From NCBI GenBank assembly GCA_937973685.1, contig CALJKJ010000024.1, positions 1 to 57,681 of the forward strand: a stretch of 57,681 bases of DNA, written 5' to 3'. How positions within the stretch are numbered: position 1 is the stretch's first letter; each line of letters opens with the position of its first letter. Position numbers and translations under genes: made by a program. The DNA is from an uncultured Flavobacteriales bacterium (lineage in GTDB: Bacteria > Bacteroidota > Bacteroidia > Flavobacteriales_D > Crocinitomicaceae). The notes below the pieces were generated by a model that saw only the letters and a list, made by a program, of their open reading frames with translations, made no database searches and was not told the DNA's origin. This document shows positions 16,599 to 24,707 of this stretch, piece after piece.

Positions 16599-17990
16599 AT
16601 GAAAAATACACGGACAATTATACAAAAAAATAAGGAAAAATACGTTAACGAGCTCATTGAATTACTAAAAATTCCAACTGTATCTGCAGATACAGCATTT
16701 GCAACTGAAGTAATAAAGGGTGCAGCAATGGTCGCTGATTTCTTAACGAAAGCAGGATTAACTTCAGTTGAAATTTGTAAAACAGCTGGTCACCCTATTG
16801 TTTATGGTGAAAAGATTATCGACCCCGCTTTACCAACCGTTTTGGTCTATGGTCATTACGATGTACAACCTGCTGATCCAATTGATTTGTGGACTTCTCC
16901 TCCATTTGAACCTGTGATTAAAACAACTGAAATCCACCCGGAAGGTGCTATTTTTGCTCGTGGAGCTTGCGACGACAAAGGTCAAATGTTCATGCATGTA
17001 AAAGCGGTTGAAGCAATGATTGCTGCTGATGAACTCCCGTGTAATGTCAAGTTCATGATTGAAGGTGAAGAGGAAGTTGGTTCTGTTAATTTAGGGGTTT
17101 TTATCACTGAAAACAAAGCACGTTTGGCTGCTGATATTATTTTAGTTTCAGATACTGGAATGTTGAGTAACGATACCCCTTCTATCACAACAGGATTGAG
17201 AGGATTAAGCTATGTGGAAGTAGAAGTTACTGGTCCAAACAGGGATTTGCATTCTGGACTCTACGGAGGCTGTGTTGCAAATCCTATCAATGTGTTGGCA
17301 AAAATGATTGCTTCGTTACACGATGAAAACAACCACATAACAATTCCAGGGTTTTATGCGGACGTAGTTGATTTATCATTGGAAGAACGCGCTGAAATGG
17401 CAAAAGCTCCTTACAATGAAGCAGCTTATAAAAAAGCATTAGCAATTGGTGCAGTTGAAGGAGAAGCAGGATACACAACGCCAGAACGTGGTTCTATCCG
17501 ACCAACACTTGATGTGAATGGAATTTGGGGTGGATATACTGGTGAAGGCGCAAAAACGGTTATCGCGTCCAAAGCTTACGCAAAAATATCGATGCGCCTC
17601 GTTCCTAATCAACAACCAGAAACTATTACACAACTATTCAAAGAACATTTTGAAAAAATTGCTCCTGAAAGTGTTCGTGTTGTTGTCAATCCACATCACG
17701 GTGGTGAGCCTGTTGTTACACCAATTGACTCAATTGCCTATCAAAGTGCAGCAAAAGCATACGAAGAAACGTTTGGCAAAACACCAATTCCAGTTAGAAG
17801 TGGAGGTAGTATTCCAATTATTGCGTTATTCGAAAAAGTATTGGGATTAAAAACGGTAATGATGGGATTCGGACTAGATTCTGATGCGATTCACTCGCCA
17901 AACGAGCATTACGGATTATTCAATTACTACAAAGGCATCGAAACCATTCCTTATTTTTACCATTACTTCAATCAAGCGATGAAATCATGA
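16599..17990 (+). CDS. M20 family dipeptidase/metallopeptidase
   Basis: A cytoplasmic zinc peptidase of the M20 family that releases residues from dipeptides or short peptides. From ATG 16599 it has 463 residues, the usual length. The di-zinc site is visible: 'YGHYDVQP' (about 85), 'RGACDDKG' (about 126) and the catalytic 'EGEEEVGS' (about 154). The dimerisation (lid) domain occupies the middle, with 'DLHSGLYGG'. An in-frame ATG at 16491 would add 36 hydrophobic, A/T-coded residues that do not match the family, and a TATTTTTG promoter-like box (16564-16571) lies inside that stretch, so the shorter start is preferred. The stop overlaps the next gene's start by four bases. Confidence 0.92.
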   Translation: MKNTRTIIQKNKEKYVNELIELLKIPTVSADTAFATEVIKGAAMVADFLTKAGLTSVEICKTAGHPIVYGEKIIDPALPTVLVYGHYDVQPADPIDLWTSPPFEPVIKTTEIHPEGAIFARGACDDKGQMFMHVKAVEAMIAADELPCNVKFMIEGEEEVGSVNLGVFITENKARLAADIILVSDTGMLSNDTPSITTGLRGLSYVEVEVTGPNRDLHSGLYGGCVANPINVLAKMIASLHDENNHITIPGFYADVVDLSLEERAEMAKAPYNEAAYKKALAIGAVEGEAGYTTPERGSIRPTLDVNGIWGGYTGEGAKTVIASKAYAKISMRLVPNQQPETITQLFKEHFEKIAPESVRVVVNPHHGGEPVVTPIDSIAYQSAAKAYEETFGKTPIPVRSGGSIPIIALFEKVLGLKTVMMGFGLDSDAIHSPNEHYGLFNYYKGIETIPYFYHYFNQAMKS

Positions 17991-18454
17991 AACAATTCAT
18001 TTATTTACTGATTTTCGGATTTTTCACGCTTGGAAGTTGTTCGATTGAAGACCCTGAAATTGCTGGTTTTGAAAACGTCAAAATAATAAAAGCTGAAGGC
18101 GACAATATTGATGCAACCATTGATGTCACCATTGAAAATCCGAATTTCTTTGGCATGAAAGTTAAAAAAAGCTCGTTTCACATTCGTGCAAATGATTTAG
18201 AAATAGGTGATGTTGAATTGAGTAATAAATTCAAAGTAAAACGAAAGTCAACGAAAGTATATACCTTACCCTTACATATTTCACTTTCAAAAGGTGCGCT
18301 ATTTAAAATAATGAAATTAACCGGTGCAAAAGAAATTACACTGAATTTGGAAGGGACAGTTAAAGGAAGTGTTTACGGAATTTCGAAAACAGTTGCCATA
18401 AAAGAAACAAAGACTTTCGATGGAAAACTGTTAAAGTTCCCAGGATTAGATTAA
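17987..18454 (+). CDS. LEA type 2 (WHy) domain lipoprotein
   Basis: A 155-residue protein with a lipoprotein signal: hydrophobic residues 3-15 followed by the lipobox 'LGSC' (Cys19). The mature part is a single LEA14/WHy-type beta domain ('IDATIDVTIENPNFFGMKVK'). Related bacterial lipoproteins are linked to stress or envelope stability, but none of this is specific. Its ATG overlaps the peptidase stop codon (ATGA), so the two are translated together, although a shared process is not obvious. Confidence 0.85.
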   Translation: MKQFIYLLIFGFFTLGSCSIEDPEIAGFENVKIIKAEGDNIDATIDVTIENPNFFGMKVKKSSFHIRANDLEIGDVELSNKFKVKRKSTKVYTLPLHISLSKGALFKIMKLTGAKEITLNLEGTVKGSVYGISKTVAIKETKTFDGKLLKFPGLD

Positions 18455-18487
18455 AAAAAAGAGGTTGAAATTCAACCTCTTTTTTGT
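18455..18487 (+). terminator. Symmetrical bidirectional terminator
   Basis: A 15-bp perfect inverted repeat (18455-18469 against 18471-18485) with A-rich and T-rich ends. It lies exactly between the LEA2 lipoprotein stop and the glyS stop at 18488, and its symmetry fits termination from both sides. Confidence 0.88.
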
Positions 18488-20023
18488 TTATGCTAAAATC
18501 GTTCTCCAGCTTACTTTTTTATTGATTATATCAAACAAATCAGCTATTGCAATTCGCTCTTGTTGCATGGTGTCACGGTCTCTAATTGTCACAGTGTTGT
18601 CTTCCAACGTTTGGTGATCAACGGTAACAGAAAAAGGAGTACCTATCGCATCTTGACGACGGTAACGCTTTCCAATCGAATCTTTTTCATCGTATTGACA
18701 CGTGAAATCATATTTCAACGAAGCGATAATTTCACGCGCTTTATCTGGTAAACCATCTTTTTTCGTCAAGGGCATAATCGCAACTTTATACGGTGCCAAT
18801 GCTGCAGGAATTTGCAAGACAACACGTTCTGAATCGTCTTCTAACTTCTCTTTTTTGAAAGCCGCACTCATGATTGATAAGAACATACGGTCCAAACCAA
18901 CTGATGTCTCAACCACATAAGGAACATAACTTTGATTCAATTCAGGATCAAAATACTGTAATTTTTTTCCCGAAAATTGTTCGTGTTGTTTCAAATCAAA
19001 ATCTGTTCGCGAGTGTATCCCTTCCAATTCTTTGAATCCCATCGGGAAATCGAATTCGATATCACACGCAGCATTTGCATAGTGCGCTAATTTGATGTGG
19101 TCGTGTTCGCGGTAATATTGATCACCTAAGCCAAGTGCTTTGTGCCATTTAATACGCGCATCTTTCCAGTATTCGTACCATTTCATTTCTTCGCCTGGTC
19201 TGCAGAAAAACTGCATTTCCATTTGTTCAAATTCGCGCATGCGGAAGATAAACTGACGTGCTACGATTTCATTTCTAAATGCTTTTCCAATTTGAGCGAT
19301 CCCAAATGGGATTTTCATGCGTCCAGTTTTTTGAACGTTTAAGAAATTTACAAAAATTCCTTGTGCTGTTTCAGGTCGTAAATAAATAGTTGCTGCATCA
19401 CCTGCAACAGAACCTAATTCAGTAGAAAACATCAAGTTAAATTGACGTACTTCTGTCCAATTTCTAGAACCACTTATAGGACAAACAATTTCCAAATCTT
19501 CGATCAATTGTTTTACACCTTCTAAATCGTTATTTTCAAGTGTTGTGCGCATGCGGTCTTCAATCTCCGTGATTTTCGCTTGATTGCGCAATACATTCGG
19601 ATTGGTTGCACAGAATTGTGTTTCATCAAAAGCTTCGCCAAATTTTTTAGCTGCTTTATCAATTTCTTTATTGATTTTCTGACGGATTTTCTCGATGTGT
19701 TCTTCGATCAAAACATCAGCTCTGTAGCGTTTTTTAGAATCTTTGTTATCTATCAAAGGGTCATTAAATGCATCCACGTGCCCAGAAGCTTTCCAAGTTG
19801 TTGGGTGCATAAAAATCGAAGCGTCAATTCCAACGATGTTTTCGTGCATTTGCACCATCGCTTTCCACCAATATTGTTTGATATTGTTTTTCAGCTCCGA
19901 GCCCAATTGACCGTAGTCATAAGTTGCTGCTAAACCATCGTATATTTCTGATGACGGAAAAACGAATCCGTATTCTTTTGCATGAGAAATAACTTCTTTT
20001 AATAGATCTTCTTTTTGTTCCAT
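18488..20023 (-). CDS. glyS: Glycyl-tRNA synthetase (single-chain, class II)
   Basis: It charges tRNA-Gly with glycine. The 511-residue single-chain form (eukaryote/archaea/Firmicutes-like alpha2 type) is seen rather than the split alpha-beta enzyme. The family signature includes 'GFVFPSSEIYDGLAATYDYG' near the N terminus, 'YLRPETAQGIFVNF', motif 2-like 'AFRNEIVARQFIFRMREFEQ', and the anticodon-binding domain at the C terminus ('APYKVAIMPLTKK', 'RRQDAIGTPF'). A minus-strand promoter (20028-20057) ends only four bases before the ATG, suggesting an almost leaderless mRNA. Confidence 0.97.
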   Translation of the reverse strand: MEQKEDLLKEVISHAKEYGFVFPSSEIYDGLAATYDYGQLGSELKNNIKQYWWKAMVQMHENIVGIDASIFMHPTTWKASGHVDAFNDPLIDNKDSKKRYRADVLIEEHIEKIRQKINKEIDKAAKKFGEAFDETQFCATNPNVLRNQAKITEIEDRMRTTLENNDLEGVKQLIEDLEIVCPISGSRNWTEVRQFNLMFSTELGSVAGDAATIYLRPETAQGIFVNFLNVQKTGRMKIPFGIAQIGKAFRNEIVARQFIFRMREFEQMEMQFFCRPGEEMKWYEYWKDARIKWHKALGLGDQYYREHDHIKLAHYANAACDIEFDFPMGFKELEGIHSRTDFDLKQHEQFSGKKLQYFDPELNQSYVPYVVETSVGLDRMFLSIMSAAFKKEKLEDDSERVVLQIPAALAPYKVAIMPLTKKDGLPDKAREIIASLKYDFTCQYDEKDSIGKRYRRQDAIGTPFSVTVDHQTLEDNTVTIRDRDTMQQERIAIADLFDIINKKVSWRTILA

Positions 20024-20027
20024 GCGA

Positions 20028-20057
20028 CAAATTTAGCTGAATCTATGGTTTATTAAA
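20028..20057 (-). promoter_or_regulatory. Promoter for glyS, likely leaderless
   Basis: Read on the minus strand: TTT, a 19-base spacer, then TAAATTTG (20035-20028). The box ends four bases upstream of the glyS ATG (20023), so transcription should begin at or next to the start codon. Confidence 0.6.
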
Positions 20058-20188
20058 CCAAAAACAGGTCAGAAAATAGGTTTTTCACCCAACTTTTTTG
20101 AATTCGTAACGTCATTTGAAAGATTTCGGCTAAATTTGGTTTGATTTTTGAATACAAAACAACAACAAACAATATCAATTTTATAATT

Positions 20189-21355
20189 ATGAAAATAGTA
20201 AAACAGTTCATTGCTAGTTTACTCCTTTTATTCATTGGAAGTAACTTTATTTTTGGACAAGACAAAGAGATGGCACCGGGCCTTTATGCTCAATTCAAAA
20301 CAACGAAAGGTGAAATATTGATTCAATTGGAACCAGAAAAAACACCTTTAACAGTTGCCAACTTTGTTGGTTTAGTAGAAGGTAACTTCCATCCATTTGA
20401 CACGATTTCGTTTGACAAACCATTTTATGATGGCTTGAAATTTCACCGTGTTATCAAAGACTTCATGATCCAAGGTGGTGACCCACAAGGGACAGGAATG
20501 GGTGGTCCAGGATATAAATTTTTTGACGAACCTCGTCAAGACTTGCGCCACAGTGGTCCGGGGATTTTGTCGATGGCGAACAGTGGTCCTGCAACAAACG
20601 GAAGCCAATTTTTCATTACGCACAAAGAAACTCCTTGGTTAGATGGAAAACATACTGTTTTTGGTCATGTTATTTCAGGTATGGATGTTGTAAATGCAAT
20701 AGTACAGGATGATGTAATGGACAAAGTGACAATTTTACGTGTTGGTGGAGAATACCAAGCATGGAATGCAACAGAAGTCTTCAAAGAAAATTACCGCAAA
20801 ATGGAAGAAGCCTATATTGTCATGCAAGCTGAAAGAGCGCGTTTAGATGCACTTGAAAAAGAACGCACTGACAAAATTGCGAAAATGACGGAAGAAGAAT
20901 ACAAAGTTTATTTGCTAGCAGAAGTTCGTAAGACTTATCCAAAAGCACAACAAACAGCAAGTGGTTTGGTGTATGTTATTGAGAAAAAAGGTGATGCAAA
21001 CAAAAAACCAAAAAAAGGTGATGAAGTATCAACTCATTATACTGGTACGTTAATGAACGGTACAAAATTTGATTCTTCGTTGGATAGAAATCAACCGTTA
21101 AACTTCAAACACAATGTAGGACAAATGATCCCTGGATATGACGAAGCCGTTGCAATGCTTGGAAAAGGAGGGAAAGGTCGTTTCATCATACCTTACACAA
21201 AAGCTTACGGAGCAGCAGGTAGACCTCCTGTTATCCCAGCTTATAGTGATTTAGTTTTTGAAATCGAATTAATTGATATTAAACCTGGAAGTGCGCAAGT
21301 AGCAACTCCAGCTCCAGCACCTAAGAAAAGTGCTCCAAAATCGAAAAAAGGATAA
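20189..21355 (+). CDS. Exported cyclophilin-FKBP fusion peptidyl-prolyl isomerase
   Basis: A periplasmic folding enzyme that joins two unrelated prolyl isomerase folds in 388 residues. Residues 1-24 are a cleavable signal peptide ('FIASLLLLFIGSNFIFGQ'). A cyclophilin domain follows (about 30-195) with the active-site signature 'FHRVIKDFMIQGGDPQGTG' and 'NGSQFFIT'. A charged helical linker (about 200-255) leads to an FKBP domain (about 265-370: 'THYTGTLMNGTKFDSS', 'MIPGYDEAVAML', 'AYGAAG'). The tail is rich in Ala, Pro and Lys. ATG 20189 is chosen over 20141 because it starts exactly at the signal peptide. Confidence 0.92.
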   Translation: MKIVKQFIASLLLLFIGSNFIFGQDKEMAPGLYAQFKTTKGEILIQLEPEKTPLTVANFVGLVEGNFHPFDTISFDKPFYDGLKFHRVIKDFMIQGGDPQGTGMGGPGYKFFDEPRQDLRHSGPGILSMANSGPATNGSQFFITHKETPWLDGKHTVFGHVISGMDVVNAIVQDDVMDKVTILRVGGEYQAWNATEVFKENYRKMEEAYIVMQAERARLDALEKERTDKIAKMTEEEYKVYLLAEVRKTYPKAQQTASGLVYVIEKKGDANKKPKKGDEVSTHYTGTLMNGTKFDSSLDRNQPLNFKHNVGQMIPGYDEAVAMLGKGGKGRFIIPYTKAYGAAGRPPVIPAYSDLVFEIELIDIKPGSAQVATPAPAPKKSAPKSKKG

Positions 21356-21371
21356 TTCAATATAGATATAT

Positions 21372-21405
21372 AAAAAAGGCTTGGTTAAACCAGGCCTTTT
21401 TTATT
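21372..21405 (+). terminator. Terminator after the cyclophilin-FKBP gene
   Basis: The hairpin AAAAAAGGC-TTGG / CCAG-GCCTTTTTT begins 16 bases after the stop and ends in a T run. It also stands at the 3' end of the convergent gene at 21421. Confidence 0.85.
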
Positions 21406-21420
21406 ACACAAATGAGTAAC

Positions 21421-22299
21421 TTACAACTGACCATCTGAATGATAAACACCATTTTTAAATACTTTCACTTTTAATAAGATCCCGTCTTTGTCGTAGACAT
21501 ATACTTTTCCATCCCACAAACGACCATCTTTAAAAATGCCGTCTTGCCAAATTTCATTTTCAGTATTGTAAATCTTGTTGTACCCATTGTATTGCCATTT
21601 CCCACTCAACACAACAGGTTTTGAACCTACATTTGGTGCTTTTTCAACACTCAGTTGCATTGGTTCTTGGTTGTTGATTGGATGTATTGGTTCTTTTGCT
21701 GTTGCTGTTGCAACTGAACCATCTGCATTAAATGTAATGAGTTCTTTCACATCGCCGTTTGGCCAATAGCGAATAGCTTCTCCCACTTGTGTTCCATTGT
21801 TTGCGTAATAGACAAATTCACATTGTCCATTTGGGTAATAATACTTTACTTTTCCTTGCTCTTTTCCTTGTGCATTATATTTTGCTTCGTATTCGACAGT
21901 ACCGTTTTCATGGTAACGTACTAAAGAATCGTAGTAATTACTATTCTCATAAGTGCCTTTTTCGCGCAATTTCCCATTTGGATAAAATTTATAGTACATT
22001 CCCTCTGGGCGATTATTTGAAAATTCCCCTTTTAGTTTGGGCGTGACACCATCCGTATAATACCGAATCCAAAATCCTTCTTTCCGGTCATCGATATACT
22101 TTCCCTCTTCTACCTTTCCAGTTGGAGGAGTTCCTGTTTCTGGACGGTCTTTCCCAAAGTAAATCCACTTACCTTGTTTTTTTCCATCAACAGATTTTTG
22201 ATTGATCGCGTCTTGATCATTCTTGATACCATCTGCAAAAGTTGTGGAAACAACCAATACATTGAATACAACCAGTAAGAATATTTTGCACTTTTCCAT
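21421..22299 (-). CDS. Exported MORN/YwqK-like repeat protein
   Basis: A 292-residue protein from ATG 22299 with a signal peptide ('MEKCKIFLLVVFNVLVVSTTFA'). The mature part is a row of short beta-hairpin units of the type 'GKWIYFGKDRPETG', 'GFWIRYYTDG', 'GMYYKFYPNGKLREKGTYEN', 'YRYHENGTVEYEAKY'-like repeats, the MORN-variant pattern often labelled 'YwqK family antitoxin'. In exported Bacteroidota copies that label does not imply a toxin, and no toxin gene is adjacent. The in-frame start at 22329 would put ten extra residues before the signal peptide. The function is unknown. Confidence 0.82.
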   Translation of the reverse strand: MEKCKIFLLVVFNVLVVSTTFADGIKNDQDAINQKSVDGKKQGKWIYFGKDRPETGTPPTGKVEEGKYIDDRKEGFWIRYYTDGVTPKLKGEFSNNRPEGMYYKFYPNGKLREKGTYENSNYYDSLVRYHENGTVEYEAKYNAQGKEQGKVKYYYPNGQCEFVYYANNGTQVGEAIRYWPNGDVKELITFNADGSVATATAKEPIHPINNQEPMQLSVEKAPNVGSKPVVLSGKWQYNGYNKIYNTENEIWQDGIFKDGRLWDGKVYVYDKDGILLKVKVFKNGVYHSDGQL

Positions 22300-22423
22300 G
22301 AGAACAATATTTGTATTTTCGTAGTACAATCTAAAGGTACTGAAAACAAAATATGTGAAACAGGAATAACGATTAATTTAGATTAATCCAGCAAAAACAC
22401 CGATAAAAGTTACGTATTTGTCG

Positions 22424-23368
22424 TTAATGCGTAGTCGGTAGATTTTCCAGCATTACGTAAATCATTGCTTTTAGGTCAAATTCTTCCTTCCACCCCCAAT
22501 CTGATCGCGCTGCACTATCATCAATGGATGCTGGCCAAGAATCTGCAATTGCTTGACGAAAATCTGGTTCATAGGAAATAGAAAAATCTGGAATGACAGC
22601 TTTGATTCCCTCAGACAAGGTTTTTGGTGTGAATGATAATGCTGATAAATTATAGCTTGAACGAATTTTTATTTGTTCGCTTGGTGCTTCCATCAATTCA
22701 ATCGTTGCACGAATCGCATCATCCATAAACATCATTGGCAAAGCAGTGTCTTCTTTTAAGAAACACGTGAACGGTTGCCCAGCTTTTGCTTTGTAGAAAA
22801 TATCGACGGCATAATCGGTTGTTCCACCACCGGGTAAACTTTTATATGAGATCAATCCAGGATAACGAATACTGCGCACATCGACATTGAATTTGTTGAA
22901 GTAATATTCACACCAGCGTTCTCCAGCTTGTTTGGATATCCCATACACTGTTGATGGTTCCATAACTGTGTATTGTGGCGTGTTGTCCCGTGGTGTTGTT
23001 GGGCCAAAAACGGCAATGGATGAGGGCCAGAAAATCTTTTTAATATGACCTTCTTTTGCTAAATCAAGAATGGTAAACAAGCCCTCCATGTTTAATTTCC
23101 AAGCGAAATCGGGATTTTTTTCGGCTGTTGCAGATAACAACGCAGCTAATAAATAAACATCATCAAATTGTTGCGCAATAATGTAATTTCTAACTGCTTC
23201 TTTATCCATCGCATCCAAGCGAACATAAGGTCCATTTGCAAGGTTTGTCGGGCATTCTTCTTTTAAATCAGCAGCAACAACTTGTTGGTTTCCGAATTTC
23301 ATTCGTAGGGTTAATACCAACTCTGTTCCAATTTGACCGCATGATCCAAGTACCAATATTTTCTTCAT
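22424..23368 (-). CDS. L-threonine 3-dehydrogenase, epimerase-like short-chain type
   Basis: An NAD-dependent extended short-chain dehydrogenase that oxidises L-threonine to 2-amino-3-ketobutyrate, the entry to glycine and acetyl-CoA. The 314 residues carry the Rossmann motif 'GSCGQIG' (8-14) and the catalytic pair Tyr142/Lys146 ('YGISK'), with 'SIRYPGLISYKSLPGGGTTDYA' matching the UDP-galactose-epimerase-like threonine dehydrogenases (about 166-187). General sugar epimerases are the alternative, but 'WPSSIAVFGP' and the threonine-binding region favour this call. It is divergent from hmgA-hppD, so amino-acid breakdown genes face each other here. Confidence 0.88.
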   Translation of the reverse strand: MKKILVLGSCGQIGTELVLTLRMKFGNQQVVAADLKEECPTNLANGPYVRLDAMDKEAVRNYIIAQQFDDVYLLAALLSATAEKNPDFAWKLNMEGLFTILDLAKEGHIKKIFWPSSIAVFGPTTPRDNTPQYTVMEPSTVYGISKQAGERWCEYYFNKFNVDVRSIRYPGLISYKSLPGGGTTDYAVDIFYKAKAGQPFTCFLKEDTALPMMFMDDAIRATIELMEAPSEQIKIRSSYNLSALSFTPKTLSEGIKAVIPDFSISYEPDFRQAIADSWPASIDDSAARSDWGWKEEFDLKAMIYVMLENLPTTH

Positions 23369-23385
23369 AATAGCAAACTATGCAA

Positions 23386-23417
23386 CAAAAATAGTGTTTT
23401 TTAGTGGCAAATTGCAA
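23386..23417 (-). promoter_or_regulatory. Promoter for threonine dehydrogenase
   Basis: On the minus strand a TTG (23417-23415), a 21-base spacer and TATTTTTG (23393-23386) precede the ATG at 23368 by 17 bases. Confidence 0.55.
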
Positions 23418-23452
23418 TTCTAACGAAGTTGAAAAACCTAATCAAAATCATT

Positions 23453-23482
23453 TTTTAGACTTGATACTTTGTGGTATTTTTG
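23453..23482 (+). promoter_or_regulatory. Promoter for hmgA-hppD
   Basis: TTT at 23453-23455, a 19-base spacer and TATTTTTG at 23475-23482 fit the Bacteroidota consensus. A leader of about 40 bases follows before the hmgA ATG. Confidence 0.6.
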
Positions 23483-23527
23483 TCCAACATGAAAAACTTG
23501 CTATTTCGAAAATAAAAATTAAAAATT

Positions 23528-24688
23528 ATGCCTTTTTATCATAAACTAGGAAAAATTCCCCACAAACGCCATATTCAATTTGAAAAGGAAAATGGTGCTT
23601 TGTACTACGAACAGTTGTTTGGGACTGAGGGTTTCAGTGGTTTTTCATCACTTCTTTACCACGTACACCGTCCTACAATGGTGAAAGCCATGAAAGAAGC
23701 GGTTGATGTTAGTCCAATAGCTGCAGTTGAAAACAACATTGCTGCGCGCATGATTCAAGGATTCAACGTTGCTCCTGCTGATGACTTTTTAGAAAGCCGT
23801 AAAATTGTCTTGTTTAACAATGATATCAATTTGGCAGTTGCTGCTCCACGCCAATCTATGACTTCGTATTTTTATAAAAATGCTGACTCTGACGAATTGT
23901 TATTCATTCACAAAGGAAGTGGGAAATTAAGAACCTTGGTTGGAAACATTGATTTTTCCTACGGAGATTACTTGGTAATTCCACGTGGAATGATTTATCA
24001 AATTGATTTTGATACAACTGACAACCGTTTACTCATAGTTGAATCTTTTTCACCCATTCTTACTCCGCGCAATTACCGCAGTAAGTTTGGTCAATTATTG
24101 GAGCATTCACCATTTTGTGAACGCGATATCCGTGCACCTCACGAATTAGAAACTCACGATGAATTAGGTGACTTTGTTATCAAGATTAAAAAAGAAAATA
24201 AAATCCATGAATTGACATACGCTGCACATCCATTTGATGTAGTTGGATGGGATGGTTATAATTTCCCGTATGCATTTTCGATTCATAATTTTGAACCAAT
24301 TACAGGTCGCGTTCACATGCCTCCTCCAATTCATCAGACATTTGAAGGGAACAACTTTGTCGTTTGTTCGTTTGTACCGCGCTTGTACGATTATCACCCA
24401 AAATCTATTCCTGCACCCTACAATCATAGCAACATTGATTCGGATGAAGTGTTGTATTATGTGGATGGAGATTTCATGAGTCGTAACCACGTTGAAAAAG
24501 GATTCATATCTTTACATCCAGGTGGAACACCTCATGGTCCACATCCGGGTGCATACGAGCGCAGTATTGGACAAAAAGAAACATTGGAATTAGCTGTTAT
24601 GGTTGATACTTTCCGTCCATTAAAATTGACACAGGCAGCTGTTGATATGCAAATCCCTGATTATGCTTACAGTTGGTTAGAAAAATAA
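23528..24688 (+). CDS. hmgA: Homogentisate 1,2-dioxygenase
   Basis: A non-heme iron dioxygenase that opens the ring of homogentisate to maleylacetoacetate in tyrosine and phenylalanine degradation. At 386 residues it is the compact bacterial form. The cupin iron site is visible near the C terminus: 'SLHPGGTPHGPHPG', with the ligating His and Glu nearby ('FVPRLYDYHPKSIPAPYNHS', 'SDEVLYY'). The enzyme making its substrate, HppD, is encoded 19 bases downstream, which fixes the pathway. Later steps (isomerase, fumarylacetoacetase) are not in the window. Confidence 0.93.
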   Translation: MPFYHKLGKIPHKRHIQFEKENGALYYEQLFGTEGFSGFSSLLYHVHRPTMVKAMKEAVDVSPIAAVENNIAARMIQGFNVAPADDFLESRKIVLFNNDINLAVAAPRQSMTSYFYKNADSDELLFIHKGSGKLRTLVGNIDFSYGDYLVIPRGMIYQIDFDTTDNRLLIVESFSPILTPRNYRSKFGQLLEHSPFCERDIRAPHELETHDELGDFVIKIKKENKIHELTYAAHPFDVVGWDGYNFPYAFSIHNFEPITGRVHMPPPIHQTFEGNNFVVCSFVPRLYDYHPKSIPAPYNHSNIDSDEVLYYVDGDFMSRNHVEKGFISLHPGGTPHGPHPGAYERSIGQKETLELAVMVDTFRPLKLTQAAVDMQIPDYAYSWLEK

Positions 24689-24707
24689 TAAGTTGAAAGA
24701 CAAAACG

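Noticed and set aside
17518..17850. 110-residue plus-strand frame within the M20 peptidase gene
   Set aside because: It is fully inside the peptidase gene in another frame, is Lys/Leu-rich without domain signs, and has no promoter.
21421..22299. YwqK-family antitoxin of a toxin-antitoxin pair
   Set aside because: The protein has a signal peptide and MORN-like repeats, and no toxin gene is adjacent. The label is a naming habit for this repeat family.
22371..22388. Inverted repeat GATTAAT-TTAG-ATTAATC upstream of the MORN-like gene
   Set aside because: It is a short A/T-only stem with no T run, so it does not look like a terminator, and chance is likely at this base composition.
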